Part shown: piece after piece, positions 53,576 through 62,033 of the stretch
How the letters are laid out: each line of letters begins with the position of its first letter
Position numbering within the stretch: the first letter of the stretch is position 1
Source of the DNA: Bosea sp. Tri-49
Lineage (GTDB): Bacteria > Pseudomonadota > Alphaproteobacteria > Rhizobiales > Beijerinckiaceae
DNA: 64,000 bases
Assembly: GCF_003952665.1 (NCBI RefSeq)
Contig: NZ_CP017946.1
Location: 434,001-498,000 of the forward strand
Direction of reading: 5' to 3'
Translations under genes and position numbers: made by a program
The notes under the pieces: generated by a model
Told to the model about the DNA's origin: nothing
The model's database searches: none
Seen by the model: the letters and a program-made list of their open reading frames with translations, nothing else

Positions 53576-56500
53576 TCAGTTCAGCGTGAAGCTGACACCG
53601 GCGCCGACGCCCCATTCGCCACCGCTGGTCGCGCCGGTCAGGTTGGCGCGGACTCGGCCGTTTTCGCTGGTGTAGCCTGCACCAAAGGCGAACGCGCCCT
53701 CGTTTCGCCAAACGCCGCCACCGGCCGCCACGCTGAGCTTGCCCGGACGATCGTCGAAGCGGAGCGACGCCGCGGCAAGTCCGACCGCAGCGGCTTGCCT
53801 CGCCTCCTGGCGGGCTGCGCGAATTTCCTGGTTCAGCTGTCCGAACTTCTGGTCGGTATAGGCTTTGCCGGCATCGACGATGTTTGCGATTTGGCTGTCC
53901 GTATAGGACTTGGCCTCGGCAATGCCCCTGTTGAGCTGGTTGACGTTGACCGCGTCGGTGCCTTTCACGCCTTCGGCGACGTTGGAGATGACGACCGGCG
54001 CATTGGGGTCGCCGCCTTGCAGGGTCAGGCTGTTCTTCTTGCTGCCATCCACATTGAGGTCATAGAAGACGGCGCTGTTGCTGATCGCACCGATCCCGCC
54101 TGCCAGGCTTTCCAGCGCCACGTTGGTCGCATAGAGCTGCGAGCCGTTGATCGCATCGGTGCTGGTTGCCGAGATTCGTCCGGCGGCGACGTTCGTCAGC
54201 GTCCTCTCCGCGCCCACATTGCCGATGCTCACGGTACCGACCGGGGCGGCGCCCGCGAAGTTATAGACCGTGCCGCGGATCGTGGTGCTGGCGGTCCCGA
54301 CGGCCGCGTCCGTTGCGGAGCCGGCGCCGAGCGCGACGCTGCCGGCGTGGCTAGCTGTGGCGCCGGGGCCGAGGGCGAGCGCTTGGATGCCGTTCGCGGT
54401 CGAGTTGGTGCCGAGCGCGACTCCGTCCGCCAGATTGACCGTCGCGTTCTGGCCGATGGCGATGCCGCCGGGCGCGGTCATCTGCACGATGGCGCCGTTG
54501 CCCATGCCGATGCCGTTGTCGCCATTGACCGTTGTGCGCGGGCCGACCGCCACCGAGTCGACACCGACCGCCAACGAATCCGAAGCGGTCGAGTTGGCGT
54601 GGAAGTACCGGATCGGAGTCACCGAGAAGGAGCTCATGGCACCCTTCAACTGCCGAAGTGTGACGGCGTCCTGGTCCAGCGTTCCGTCAGCCACGTTGGT
54701 GATCTGGCGGAAGGATGTGGAATTGCCCACCGAAACGGCGCCAAGCAACGTCTTGTCGGTGGTATTGTAGGGGATGAGATTGGTTCCCACCGTAATCGTG
54801 CCGGACGCCGGCGCCAGTGCACGATCGGCTATCGAGCCGGAGCCGAGCGCGACGCCGCCAAGGACGATGGCCTGGCTGTCGCGGCCGAGCGCCAGCGAAT
54901 TGTCGGCGACGGCGATCGCCTGGTAGCCGACGGCCGTCGCGGCGATCCCCTGAGCGAAGGAATCGGTGATTGCAAGCGTCCGGTCGTTGGTGCGCACATA
55001 GCGGATGCCGTCGCCATTGGCGTCGGTATAGACGGTCGAGACATTGCCGGCGATGTTGTTGATCGTCGTGCCGAGCGTGGTGAGGTTGGTCGTGTTCACC
55101 GTGACCTGCTGGTTGGTCGCAAAGAGCTGCGAGCCGTTCACCGCGTCGGTCGATCCGGCCGTGAGCTGCCCGGCCGCGACGTTCTGGATCTGGCGCTCGG
55201 CGCCGACCGAGCCGACCGAGAAGGCGCCGCCAGCGGGGTTCGCGCCCGCGAAGCTGTAGGCCGTGCCGCCGATCGTCGTGCCGGCCACCGCCGTCGTCGG
55301 GCCCGACACCGAATTGAGGCCGATCGCGACGTCGCCGGTATTGTTGGCCACTGCATTCGGGCCGATGGCGACCGAATCTGTCCCCAGGGCCTGCGAATCC
55401 GGCAGGACAGAGTTGGCGTGGAAATACTTGATGCCGGCGCCGGTGGTGATGTTGTTGACGGTGACGCCGATGGCGTCGACCGCCTGGTTGGTCGCGAAGA
55501 GCTGCGAGCCGTTGATCGCGTCGGTCGAACCGCCGTTGATCCGGCCCGCCGCGACATTGGTGATGGTGCGCTCGGCCCCGGCCGTGCCGACGCTCACCGT
55601 CGAGGTCGGCCCCGTGCCGGCAAAGCCGTAGGCCGTGCCGTTGATGACGGCGCTCGGGGTGCCCACCGCGACGGTGGTCGCCGAGCCCGAGCCCAAGGCA
55701 ACGTCGCGGGCATTGTTGGCGACGGCAGCGTCACCGAAGGCGACCGCGCCCGCGGCGCCCGCCCGGCTGAAGTTGCCGAGCGCCACGGAACCCTGGCCGA
55801 TCGCGACGTTGTTGTTGCCGATGGCGACCGCGCCATTGGCCTGGTTGGCCGCCGTGGCGCTCGCCGTGCCGTCGGCATTGGCGATATTGTTGGCGCCGCC
55901 GGTGAAGGCGCCGGTGCCGCTGGCGAAGCTCGGATCGCCGATCGCGACCGCGCCGTCGCCATAGGCGACGTTGCCCGCACCGATGGCGACAGCCTTGCCT
56001 CCGCTTGCGTTTGCGTTGGTGCCGATGGCGACGGCGTCGACGGAGCCCGCAGTGGCCTGGAGACCGACCGCGATTGCGTTGGCTGCGGACGCCGACACGT
56101 CCGTGCCGATGCCGATGGCGCTCTGTGCGCTGGCGCCTGCTCCAAAGGTGCGCGAGCCGAGATAGATGGAGTTTAATGCTGACGCACTCGCCGAAACGCC
56201 GACAGCGACGGCATTCGTGCCGCTGGTTACGGCGCCGATGCCGACCGCGGTGCTGGCGATTCCGCTGGCATTGGCGCTGACGCCGGCAGCGAGAGAATTG
56301 GCTCCCGTCGCATTCGCACCAGATCCGAATGCGGAGGCGTTCTGGCTGCTGGCAATGGCAGCGTTGCCAACTGCGGTCCCGGCATCGGCGGTTGCATTTG
56401 CGGCACTGCCGATCGCGACGCCGAAAGCGCCGGAAGAGACCGCATTGGTGCCGATGGCGATGCTGTTGGGTATGGCTGTGTTGGCCTGAACGCCGGCGAC

Positions 56501-57460
56501 CGCGCCGAGGCCGAATGCAATGGACTGATTGCCCCAGGCGCTGGCGTTCCGCCCCATCGCCGTAGCGCTCGTGCCCGTCGCTCGGCTTTGGCGGCCGATG
56601 GCAGTGGCGTCGACCTGAGACGCCAATACGTCCGTGCCGATGGCGACGGCGCTCTCTTGAAGGGCGCCCATTCCCGCAGCGGTCCGATTGCCAAGATTGA
56701 CAGAGTTGATCGCGGTCGCGGTCGCCTGGAAGCCGATGGCGATGGAATTCTGGTTGGTCGCCGTGGCGCTGTTACCTTGGGCAATCGAATCCAGCCCAGA
56801 CGCTGTTGCGCCAAACCCGAGCGCGGTGGCGCGCAGCCCGGTCGCCCGGGTAACAAAGCCGATCGCCGTCGAGTTCACTCCGTCGGCACGCGCGTTCAGG
56901 CCAAAGGCGGCCGCGCCTGCGGCGGCAACCGAGTTGACGCCAATGGAACTTGCTGCGTCGCCGGTGGCTTGGGCGTTCCCGCCTATGGCGAGTGCGTTGA
57001 CGCCGTTTGCACCCGCGAAGACACCTATGCCTATGGCGTTGAGGCCATTGGCACTCATCGAATTGCCGATGGCGATCGAAGCATCGCCCGTTGCACTGTT
57101 AGAGGTGCCCAACGCCACGCTGGTCGCGCCATTCGCTTGGGTACCGTTGCCGATGGCGACGGAGTTGCCGCCGACCGCCGTGCCGCCGCCGGCCTGATAT
57201 TGCGCCTGGGCCGGCGAGAAGAGCCCGAGCGCAGCGAGCACGGCCAGGCCGCCGATCGCGCCGGCCGAACGCAAGCCGCCGCCGACGCCCAGCGTCCCGA
57301 GCCCCATGGCCTTGCGACTGACGCCGAGCACGCGGTGGGCCATGCGCAGCACCGCCATCAGGCGCCGGCGTAGCGAGCGGCTGTCGCCGCCCGAAACCCA
57401 ATTGCCGGCGAAGCCGCCACGGAACCTACCCTGCGCGCGCCCGTCAGTGCAGTCAGTCAT
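53576..57460 (-). CDS. YadA-like trimeric autotransporter adhesin
   Basis: A protein of about 1294 residues. A long N-terminal extension (about 55 residues, basic) leads to a signal helix ending FSPAQAQ near residue 86. Residues about 90-640 are a YadA-type head built of short repeats of the SVAIGxxAxAxG kind. Three stalk/neck modules, each with NGSQLFATN or NGSQLYATN, lie near residues 651, 777 and 1107. The C-terminus (about 1215-1294) is a coiled coil followed by a four-strand membrane anchor ending GVGAGVSFTLN. Trimeric adhesins bind host or surface ligands. The start overlaps the upstream gene by 1 nt (TGATG). Confidence 0.93.
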   Translation of the reverse strand: MTDCTDGRAQGRFRGGFAGNWVSGGDSRSLRRRLMAVLRMAHRVLGVSRKAMGLGTLGVGGGLRSAGAIGGLAVLAALGLFSPAQAQYQAGGGTAVGGNSVAIGNGTQANGATSVALGTSNSATGDASIAIGNSMSANGLNAIGIGVFAGANGVNALAIGGNAQATGDAASSIGVNSVAAAGAAAFGLNARADGVNSTAIGFVTRATGLRATALGFGATASGLDSIAQGNSATATNQNSIAIGFQATATAINSVNLGNRTAAGMGALQESAVAIGTDVLASQVDATAIGRQSRATGTSATAMGRNASAWGNQSIAFGLGAVAGVQANTAIPNSIAIGTNAVSSGAFGVAIGSAANATADAGTAVGNAAIASSQNASAFGSGANATGANSLAAGVSANASGIASTAVGIGAVTSGTNAVAVGVSASASALNSIYLGSRTFGAGASAQSAIGIGTDVSASAANAIAVGLQATAGSVDAVAIGTNANASGGKAVAIGAGNVAYGDGAVAIGDPSFASGTGAFTGGANNIANADGTASATAANQANGAVAIGNNNVAIGQGSVALGNFSRAGAAGAVAFGDAAVANNARDVALGSGSATTVAVGTPSAVINGTAYGFAGTGPTSTVSVGTAGAERTITNVAAGRINGGSTDAINGSQLFATNQAVDAIGVTVNNITTGAGIKYFHANSVLPDSQALGTDSVAIGPNAVANNTGDVAIGLNSVSGPTTAVAGTTIGGTAYSFAGANPAGGAFSVGSVGAERQIQNVAAGQLTAGSTDAVNGSQLFATNQQVTVNTTNLTTLGTTINNIAGNVSTVYTDANGDGIRYVRTNDRTLAITDSFAQGIAATAVGYQAIAVADNSLALGRDSQAIVLGGVALGSGSIADRALAPASGTITVGTNLIPYNTTDKTLLGAVSVGNSTSFRQITNVADGTLDQDAVTLRQLKGAMSSFSVTPIRYFHANSTASDSLAVGVDSVAVGPRTTVNGDNGIGMGNGAIVQMTAPGGIAIGQNATVNLADGVALGTNSTANGIQALALGPGATASHAGSVALGAGSATDAAVGTASTTIRGTVYNFAGAAPVGTVSIGNVGAERTLTNVAAGRISATSTDAINGSQLYATNVALESLAGGIGAISNSAVFYDLNVDGSKKNSLTLQGGDPNAPVVISNVAEGVKGTDAVNVNQLNRGIAEAKSYTDSQIANIVDAGKAYTDQKFGQLNQEIRAARQEARQAAAVGLAAASLRFDDRPGKLSVAAGGGVWRNEGAFAFGAGYTSENGRVRANLTGATSGGEWGVGAGVSFTLN

Positions 57461-57897
57461 CAGCTCACTTGCTCCTTGGCCCCGCTCGAAAGCTCTCGAT
57501 GTGCCGCATCGGCTTTGGCGTCTGTGTGATCGGTGGTTTCTGCGTGATTGGTTCGGTCGCGCTGTTCCGCCAGCGCCGTTGCGATTTTGGTTCCGTGCTC
57601 CTCCGCCAGACCGAAGGCTCTTTCGACCCATGGCTGGCTGGGTTCGGGAACGGCATGCAAAGCTGCGTGGACGCGCTCGGGCGGTAGCTTCCGCCCGACG
57701 AGCGCACTGCAGACAGTGAAATGGAGAGCCGGCTCCCGCTCGGCGTAGAATGGAGTGGTCAGGCCAAGGACAAGGCGGGCGAACAGAAAATCGATCTCCG
57801 CCGTTGTTAGCCGGTCAACATATTGACTCTGTATAGCTGCCCATGCCGCTTCGGCTTTTGAGTAAATTAATTCAAATTCCGTAGTTGTTTTGCTCAT
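57460..57897 (-). CDS. Unknown 145-residue protein coupled to the adhesin
   Basis: A 145-residue protein that I do not recognise. The first about 100 residues are helical with FELIYSKAEAAWAAIQSQYV and DFLFARLVLGLTTPFYAERE; the last about 35 are hydrophilic, Asp/Thr/His-rich and probably disordered. No signal or membrane helix, so probably cytoplasmic. Its stop overlaps the adhesin start (TGATG), implying coupled translation and an accessory or regulatory role. The first 80 bp are less GC-rich than the neighbours. First gene of the adhesin operon. Confidence 0.68.
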   Translation of the reverse strand: MSKTTTEFELIYSKAEAAWAAIQSQYVDRLTTAEIDFLFARLVLGLTTPFYAEREPALHFTVCSALVGRKLPPERVHAALHAVPEPSQPWVERAFGLAEEHGTKIATALAEQRDRTNHAETTDHTDAKADAAHRELSSGAKEQVS

Positions 57898-58024
57898 AAG
57901 TTAAGTCGTCCGCCGAGTCAGAAGCTTATTAGAGCCACCCGATGAGTATCTATGGTTGCGTGCCTACGTAAAGCACCAATTTTGCCTCTTTGAAGACACG
58001 AAATTAGAGCATTGAGGTGGCGGT

Positions 58025-58093
58025 ATGAATTTGCTGAAAAATCCGGCAGGCATTGGAATTTTGCTGAAAAATTCAGCACTCAATGACCTCTAG
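58025..58093 (+). CDS. Possible 22-residue peptide ORF
   Basis: ATG at 58025 preceded by GAGGTGG, ending TAG at 58091-58093. It would encode a short hydrophobic peptide with an internal duplication (LLKNPA and LLKNSA), because it spans the two 30-bp-spaced repeats. It is divergent from the adhesin operon, inside the 338-bp gap after the LysR gene. The coding potential may be accidental. Confidence 0.25.
   Translation: MNLLKNPAGIGILLKNSALNDL
58031..58078. repeat. Two TTGCTGAAAAAT direct repeats, 30-bp period
   Basis: TTGCTGAAAAATCCGGCA at 58031-58048 and TTGCTGAAAAATTCAGCA at 58061-58078, offset by exactly 30 bp. The second contains the perfect inverted repeat TGCTGAA-AAA-TTCAGCA; the first is the same palindrome with three changes. 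They lie about 135-170 bp upstream of the adhesin operon, and 160-200 bp after the LysR stop. Probable regulator-binding sites. Confidence 0.6.
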
Positions 58094-58235
58094 GTGCCGC
58101 GTCATGCGCAACTTGATGGGGGAGTATGTCTACGGCTCATGATTCAACGGGTCGTTGGGCGGCCGGACAAGTGTTTGCGCGTGCAGCGCATTCTGGCCTG
58201 CGGTTCAGCTTCCCTTGACGTGCAGCGGAATCGCC

Positions 58236-59351
58236 TCACGGATCGGGCCCGATCTTTCCCTCTCCGGCTTTGCCGGAGTGAGCTTCACGATGCCCGAATG
58301 CTCTCAAAGCGTCACAGACGGCGCCGGCGAACGCCGTCGCGGCGGGTGAAAGGTTGCGGTCGGTCAATTTGCAGCAGGCGAGCACATTCTGTGAAAGAAG
58401 AGCATCGTCGATCTCGACATGGGTCAGTCGCGCCTGAGCTCCTCTCTGCTCTCGCCCGGTCACGATGCTGATCCCGACTCCGCTTTCCACAAGCGAATGG
58501 ATCAGCTCGAAGGAGTTCGTCTGGACGATCTGATTGATCAGCGCATTGGACCCACCGAACGCGATATTGAATACTTGCCGTATAAATCCCGATCCGTCCG
58601 GCAGGATGAGATTGTGTCCGCTGAGATCCGACAGCGCGACGGACGCTCGCGCCGCAAGCGGATGATCGGGTGAGGCGATCATATACATCTTGAGAGAGAT
58701 GCTCTCCATGTATGAAAGCTCTGCTTCCGGAGAGAAATTATAGGCAACTGCAAAATCGATGTCGCCATCCTTCAGGCGCGAAACAAGTCCACGCGTGCTG
58801 TCGACCTTGACGCCGAAGGTTATATTCGGATGGGCTTGATGAAACCTTTTGATCACTTCGGGCAGTATTGCATTCACGATGACATCGTTGAAGCCGATCG
58901 TCACATACCCGCGACCCAGACCCTGCAGCGCGATGATTTCATCGTTTGCGATGCGCAGTTCATTGATCGCCGAGCGCAGGCGGAACTGCAGGATGCGCCC
59001 CGCTTCCGTCAGCTGCAGCCCGGCTCGACCGCGCGCCCTTTCGAACAGCTTCACGCCGAGATCGGTCTCGAGATTGCTGACCTGTCGGTTGATCGCCGAC
59101 GCTGCGATGCGCAGGGATTCCGCCGCAGCGCGAAAGGAACCACGGTCGGCCACCTCGGAGAAGTAGCGCAGCGTGGTCGAACCCACCAATTTAGGAATCA
59201 CCGGGTGCTCCGATAGCCATGCAACCGCCTGGTTTTCCGTCGAAAAATCACAGGGATTGCGATCCTGATGGCGGGCAGCCCTCGCCATTCCGTCCATCAG
59301 GCGCGATGACGTTAGGTGACTGTCAATCGATGATGCAGGCGGGCGGTCCAA
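58236..59351 (-). CDS. LysR-family transcriptional regulator
   Basis: A regulator of up to 371 residues. The HTH reads LRYFSEVADRGSFRAAAESL and RIAASAINRQVSNLETDLGV near residues 61-100, longer at the N-terminus than usual (about 60 extra residues), so the true start may be an ATG at 59297 or 59288. The ligand domain is complete. It lies upstream of the adhesin operon on the same strand; the repeats in the gap are plausible binding sites. Perfect palindrome GATCGGGCCCGATC (58241-58254) and a CTCCGGC/GCCGGAG hairpin (58262-58278) lie in its last codons. Confidence 0.87.
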   Translation of the reverse strand: MDRPPASSIDSHLTSSRLMDGMARAARHQDRNPCDFSTENQAVAWLSEHPVIPKLVGSTTLRYFSEVADRGSFRAAAESLRIAASAINRQVSNLETDLGVKLFERARGRAGLQLTEAGRILQFRLRSAINELRIANDEIIALQGLGRGYVTIGFNDVIVNAILPEVIKRFHQAHPNITFGVKVDSTRGLVSRLKDGDIDFAVAYNFSPEAELSYMESISLKMYMIASPDHPLAARASVALSDLSGHNLILPDGSGFIRQVFNIAFGGSNALINQIVQTNSFELIHSLVESGVGISIVTGREQRGAQARLTHVEIDDALLSQNVLACCKLTDRNLSPAATAFAGAVCDALRAFGHREAHSGKAGEGKIGPDP

Positions 59352-59462
59352 GTGGTTTAAAACGTTTGAAATTTTTTCAGGAGATATGTGGCAAGGGCGG
59401 TAAGTCGGTTTGCGAAATCAACGGCGGCACGCCAGGATTCTCACTTGAACGCATAGGATGTG

Positions 59463-59484
59463 GATCGGAGGAGCGAATCCGATC
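59463..59484. repeat. Short hairpin in the gap between LysR and a membrane protein
   Basis: GATCGGA/TCCGATC with an 8-nt loop, 23 bp before the start of the membrane protein at 59507. The rest of this 155-bp gap is A+T-richer and holds no other signal I can name. Confidence 0.35.
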
Positions 59485-59506
59485 GGTCTGAAGAATGTGA
59501 AGCGCG

Positions 59507-60022
59507 ATGCACAAATCCCTGATCCGCTTGCTTCTCATTCCGCTCGATCTCGTCGTCGGGCTCGTCATCCTGCTCGACGAGCTGCTGCGGCCGCTCTACC
59601 GGCCGCTGATCGCCCGGTTCGCCTCGTTGCGGCTGGTGGCGCGGCTCGAAACGGCGATCGGGCGGCTGCCGCCCTATGGCGCGCTCATCGCTCTCGCGAT
59701 TCCCTTCGCCATCGTCGAGCCGCTGAAGCTGCTCGGCCTGCTGTTCCTGGCGCGCGGAGCGTTCACGGCCGGCATCGTCACGACCGCGATCGGCCATCTC
59801 GCCGGCTTCCTGCTGGTCGAGCGCGTCTATCATGCCGGGCGTGCGCAGCTCCTCACCATTCCCTGGTTCGCGCGGATCATGGGCTGGATCGACGCGATCA
59901 GGCAGGTGGTGATCGGGCGGATCAAGGCGAGCACGGCCTGGCAGCGGGCAGTCGTGCTAGTGCGATTGGTGCGGGAGCGTTTGCGTGGCTTGAGGCTCTG
60001 GTTCGCGCGCCGGCGTGCCTGA
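59507..60022 (+). CDS. Small membrane protein of unknown function
   Basis: A 171-residue inner-membrane protein. Hydrophobic segments lie near residues 6-24, 56-76 and 82-108. The ends are basic (LVRERLRGLRLWFARRR). I recognise no family with certainty; similar proteins occur in Hyphomicrobiales. Its last 66 bp overlap the converging gene on the other strand. Confidence 0.7.
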   Translation: MHKSLIRLLLIPLDLVVGLVILLDELLRPLYRPLIARFASLRLVARLETAIGRLPPYGALIALAIPFAIVEPLKLLGLLFLARGAFTAGIVTTAIGHLAGFLLVERVYHAGRAQLLTIPWFARIMGWIDAIRQVVIGRIKASTAWQRAVVLVRLVRERLRGLRLWFARRRA

Positions 60023-60496
60023 CGGAAGAGCCTCAACTTCCGGCTCGGCCTGCCAGGCGGCGGCGAGCCGCTCCAGCTCAATTGTGTAGCAATACAGTGC
60101 GAACACGATCGCGAGGAGCAGGCCGGAGCGCCATACCAGGGTGAAGCTGTCGCCGAATTTCGTCAGCTCCGGCAGGTGACGCAGGAAGTAGATCGAGGCC
60201 AGTGCACCGCCGACGATCGCGCCGAGACGGGCGGCGAAAGCCAGGACATGTCCAAGGGGCAGGCTGCGGAAGCCTTGTGGCACTGGCAGGAGGTATAGCC
60301 GCGTCCAGTAACAGCATTGGCCGAGTAGCGCGGCCACACAGACCTGCGCCAAAATCTCGCTCGGCAGCGTCTGCTGCTGGCCGATCCGCTCGACCAGGAT
60401 GCGGAAGGCGGTGTGGATATGGAAGAGGATCACCAGCGCGCAGAGGGTCTGCACGATCAGCAGCAACGTGTAGGCGAGGACGGGCCGTCGCGTCAT
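59957..60496 (-). CDS. Small membrane protein of unknown function
   Basis: A 179-residue inner-membrane protein with four hydrophobic segments (near residues 8-30, 48-68, 82-108 and 122-142) and a Pro/Glu/Gln-rich C-terminal tail of about 35 residues. The tail codons overlap the neighbouring gene by 66 bp. No family recognised. Confidence 0.68.
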   Translation of the reverse strand: MTRRPVLAYTLLLIVQTLCALVILFHIHTAFRILVERIGQQQTLPSEILAQVCVAALLGQCCYWTRLYLLPVPQGFRSLPLGHVLAFAARLGAIVGGALASIYFLRHLPELTKFGDSFTLVWRSGLLLAIVFALYCYTIELERLAAAWQAEPEVEALPSGTPAREPEPQATQTLPHQSH

Positions 60497-60535
60497 GGGC
60501 GCACGATAAATCGCAGCCCGGTGCTGATCAACGCG

Positions 60536-61114
60536 CTAGCCTCGAAACGAGCCTGCGGCCAGAGCAGCGGCGGCGCGGCCGGCGGCCTCGACATAGGCCG
60601 GGTCGCGGTGGACGAGCATGACCGAGAAGGCACCGTCCATCAGCAGAACGACATGGCGGGCGAGCTCCTTGGGCGCGGCGACGCCATGGCTGGCGCACTC
60701 GCCGGCGAGCCAGCGCTCGAAGCCGGCCTTGTGGCGCGCGCCGATCTTGATAGCGGGATGGCCGGGCAGGTTGGCGAGCTCGGCGGCGGTGCGCAGGAAA
60801 CCGCAGCCCTTCCAGCGCGGATGCCGGGCCGAGCGGGCGAGGTTCTGGAATATCGCCTCGATCTTCTGCGGCAACCCGCCCTCAGCCTTGTCGAACCAGC
60901 CGGCCATCAGCTTGAGATTGGGCTGGTCGCGCGCCTCGAGATAAGCGGCGACGAGCTCGTCCTTGCTCTCGAAATGATAATAGAGCGTGCGCTTGGTGAC
61001 GCCTGCCTTCTCGGCAACAGCGTCGACGCTGACGGCGCGGATACCCTCGCCATAGAAGAGCTTGCTGGCGGCCTCGATGATGCGGGTGCGCGTCGGCTTG
61101 TCGGGTTCGGTCAT
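60536..61114 (-). CDS. TetR/AcrR-family transcriptional regulator
   Basis: A 192-residue regulator. The HTH is RTRIIEAASKLFYGEGIRAV and VDAVAEKAGVTKRTLYYHFE, followed by SKDELVAAYLEARDQ. It is divergent from an enoyl-CoA hydratase gene, and the 86-bp gap contains a clear inverted repeat ATGTATAC/GTATACAT, 6 bp from its start, that is the likely operator for both directions. Confidence 0.92.
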   Translation of the reverse strand: MTEPDKPTRTRIIEAASKLFYGEGIRAVSVDAVAEKAGVTKRTLYYHFESKDELVAAYLEARDQPNLKLMAGWFDKAEGGLPQKIEAIFQNLARSARHPRWKGCGFLRTAAELANLPGHPAIKIGARHKAGFERWLAGECASHGVAAPKELARHVVLLMDGAFSVMLVHRDPAYVEAAGRAAAALAAGSFRG

Positions 61115-61120
61115 GCCTTC

Positions 61121-61146
61121 ATGTATACCGTACAGGTAGTATACAT
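61121..61146. promoter_or_regulatory. TetR operator
   Basis: ATGTATAC-N10-GTATACAT, perfect 8-bp arms, between the divergent TetR gene (60536-61114) and the enoyl-CoA hydratase gene (start 61201). Confidence 0.7.
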
Positions 61147-61200
61147 CGTCAAGCTTGGAGCGCAGCTTCGACCGGTCGAAACCGGAAGAAGGCCAAGGCC

Positions 61201-62022
61201 ATGCCCGAGAATGATCCCGTCCTGATTCAACAGCGCGAGGCGATCGCGACGTTGACGCTGAACCGCCCCGGCAAGCTCAATGCGCTGAGCTACGGTCTGA
61301 TCGACCGCCTGCTCGACATCCTCGATGCGATCGAGGTCGACCCGTCCATCCGCGCGGTGATCCTGACCGGCGCCGGCGAGCGCGCCTTCTCGGCCGGCGG
61401 CGACATTCACGAGTTCTCACAGAGCGTCGCGGCCGGGCCGGAGCAGGCGGTGCGCGATTTCGTCCGCCGCGGCCAGGCGCTGACGGCGCGGCTGGAAGCC
61501 TTCAGCAAGCCGGTGATCGCGGCGGTGAACGGGCTCGCCTTTGGCGGCGGCTGCGAGGTCACCGAGGCGGTGCCGCTCGCCATCGCCAGCGAGCGGGCGA
61601 TGTTCGCCAAGCCCGAGATCAATCTCGGCATGCCGCCGACCTTCGGCGGGACGCAGCGTTTGCCACGGCTGGCGGGCCGCAAGCGCGCGCTGGAACTGCT
61701 TCTGACAGGCGATCCGTTCACGCCGCAGCGGGCGCTCGAGCTGGGGCTGATCAACGCGGTGGTGCCGCATGAGGAACTGTTGCCGGCAGCGCATGCGCTG
61801 GCGGCGCGCATCCTGCGGCATTCTTCGTTGGCGGCGGCGAGCATCCTCACCGCGGTGACGCGCGGCATCAACACCAGCATCGCCGAAGGGCTTTTGATCG
61901 AGAGCGAGCAGTTCGCCCGCATCGCGCCGACAGCCGACCTGCGCGAAGGGCTCGACGCCTGGATGAAGCGGCGCCAGCCGATCTATTCCGGCGACTGGTC
62001 GCTGGTCGCGAAGGGCAGCTGA
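61201..62022 (+). CDS. Enoyl-CoA hydratase/isomerase family protein
   Basis: A 273-residue crotonase-fold enzyme. It has LNRPGKLNALSYGLID at the start, AFSAGGDIHEF forming the oxyanion hole, FGGGCEVTEAVPLAIAS with the second oxyanion site and the Glu position occupied, and INLGMPPTFGGTQRLPRLAG. It probably hydrates or isomerises an acyl-CoA. Divergent from the TetR gene and 11 bp before a DUF1330 gene, so likely controlled together. Confidence 0.9.
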   Translation: MPENDPVLIQQREAIATLTLNRPGKLNALSYGLIDRLLDILDAIEVDPSIRAVILTGAGERAFSAGGDIHEFSQSVAAGPEQAVRDFVRRGQALTARLEAFSKPVIAAVNGLAFGGGCEVTEAVPLAIASERAMFAKPEINLGMPPTFGGTQRLPRLAGRKRALELLLTGDPFTPQRALELGLINAVVPHEELLPAAHALAARILRHSSLAAASILTAVTRGINTSIAEGLLIESEQFARIAPTADLREGLDAWMKRRQPIYSGDWSLVAKGS

Positions 62023-62033
62023 GGGAGGCGGGG

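Noticed and set aside
53534..56176. 880-codon plus-strand frame opposite the adhesin
   Set aside because: Produced by the repetitive GC-rich adhesin sequence; repeats of Arg-Ala-Asp without structure; the minus frame has clear YadA motifs.
58241..58278. Palindrome GATCGGGCCCGATC and nearby hairpin as LysR terminator
   Set aside because: Both lie before or at the stop codon inside coding sequence and have no T-run in the transcript direction.
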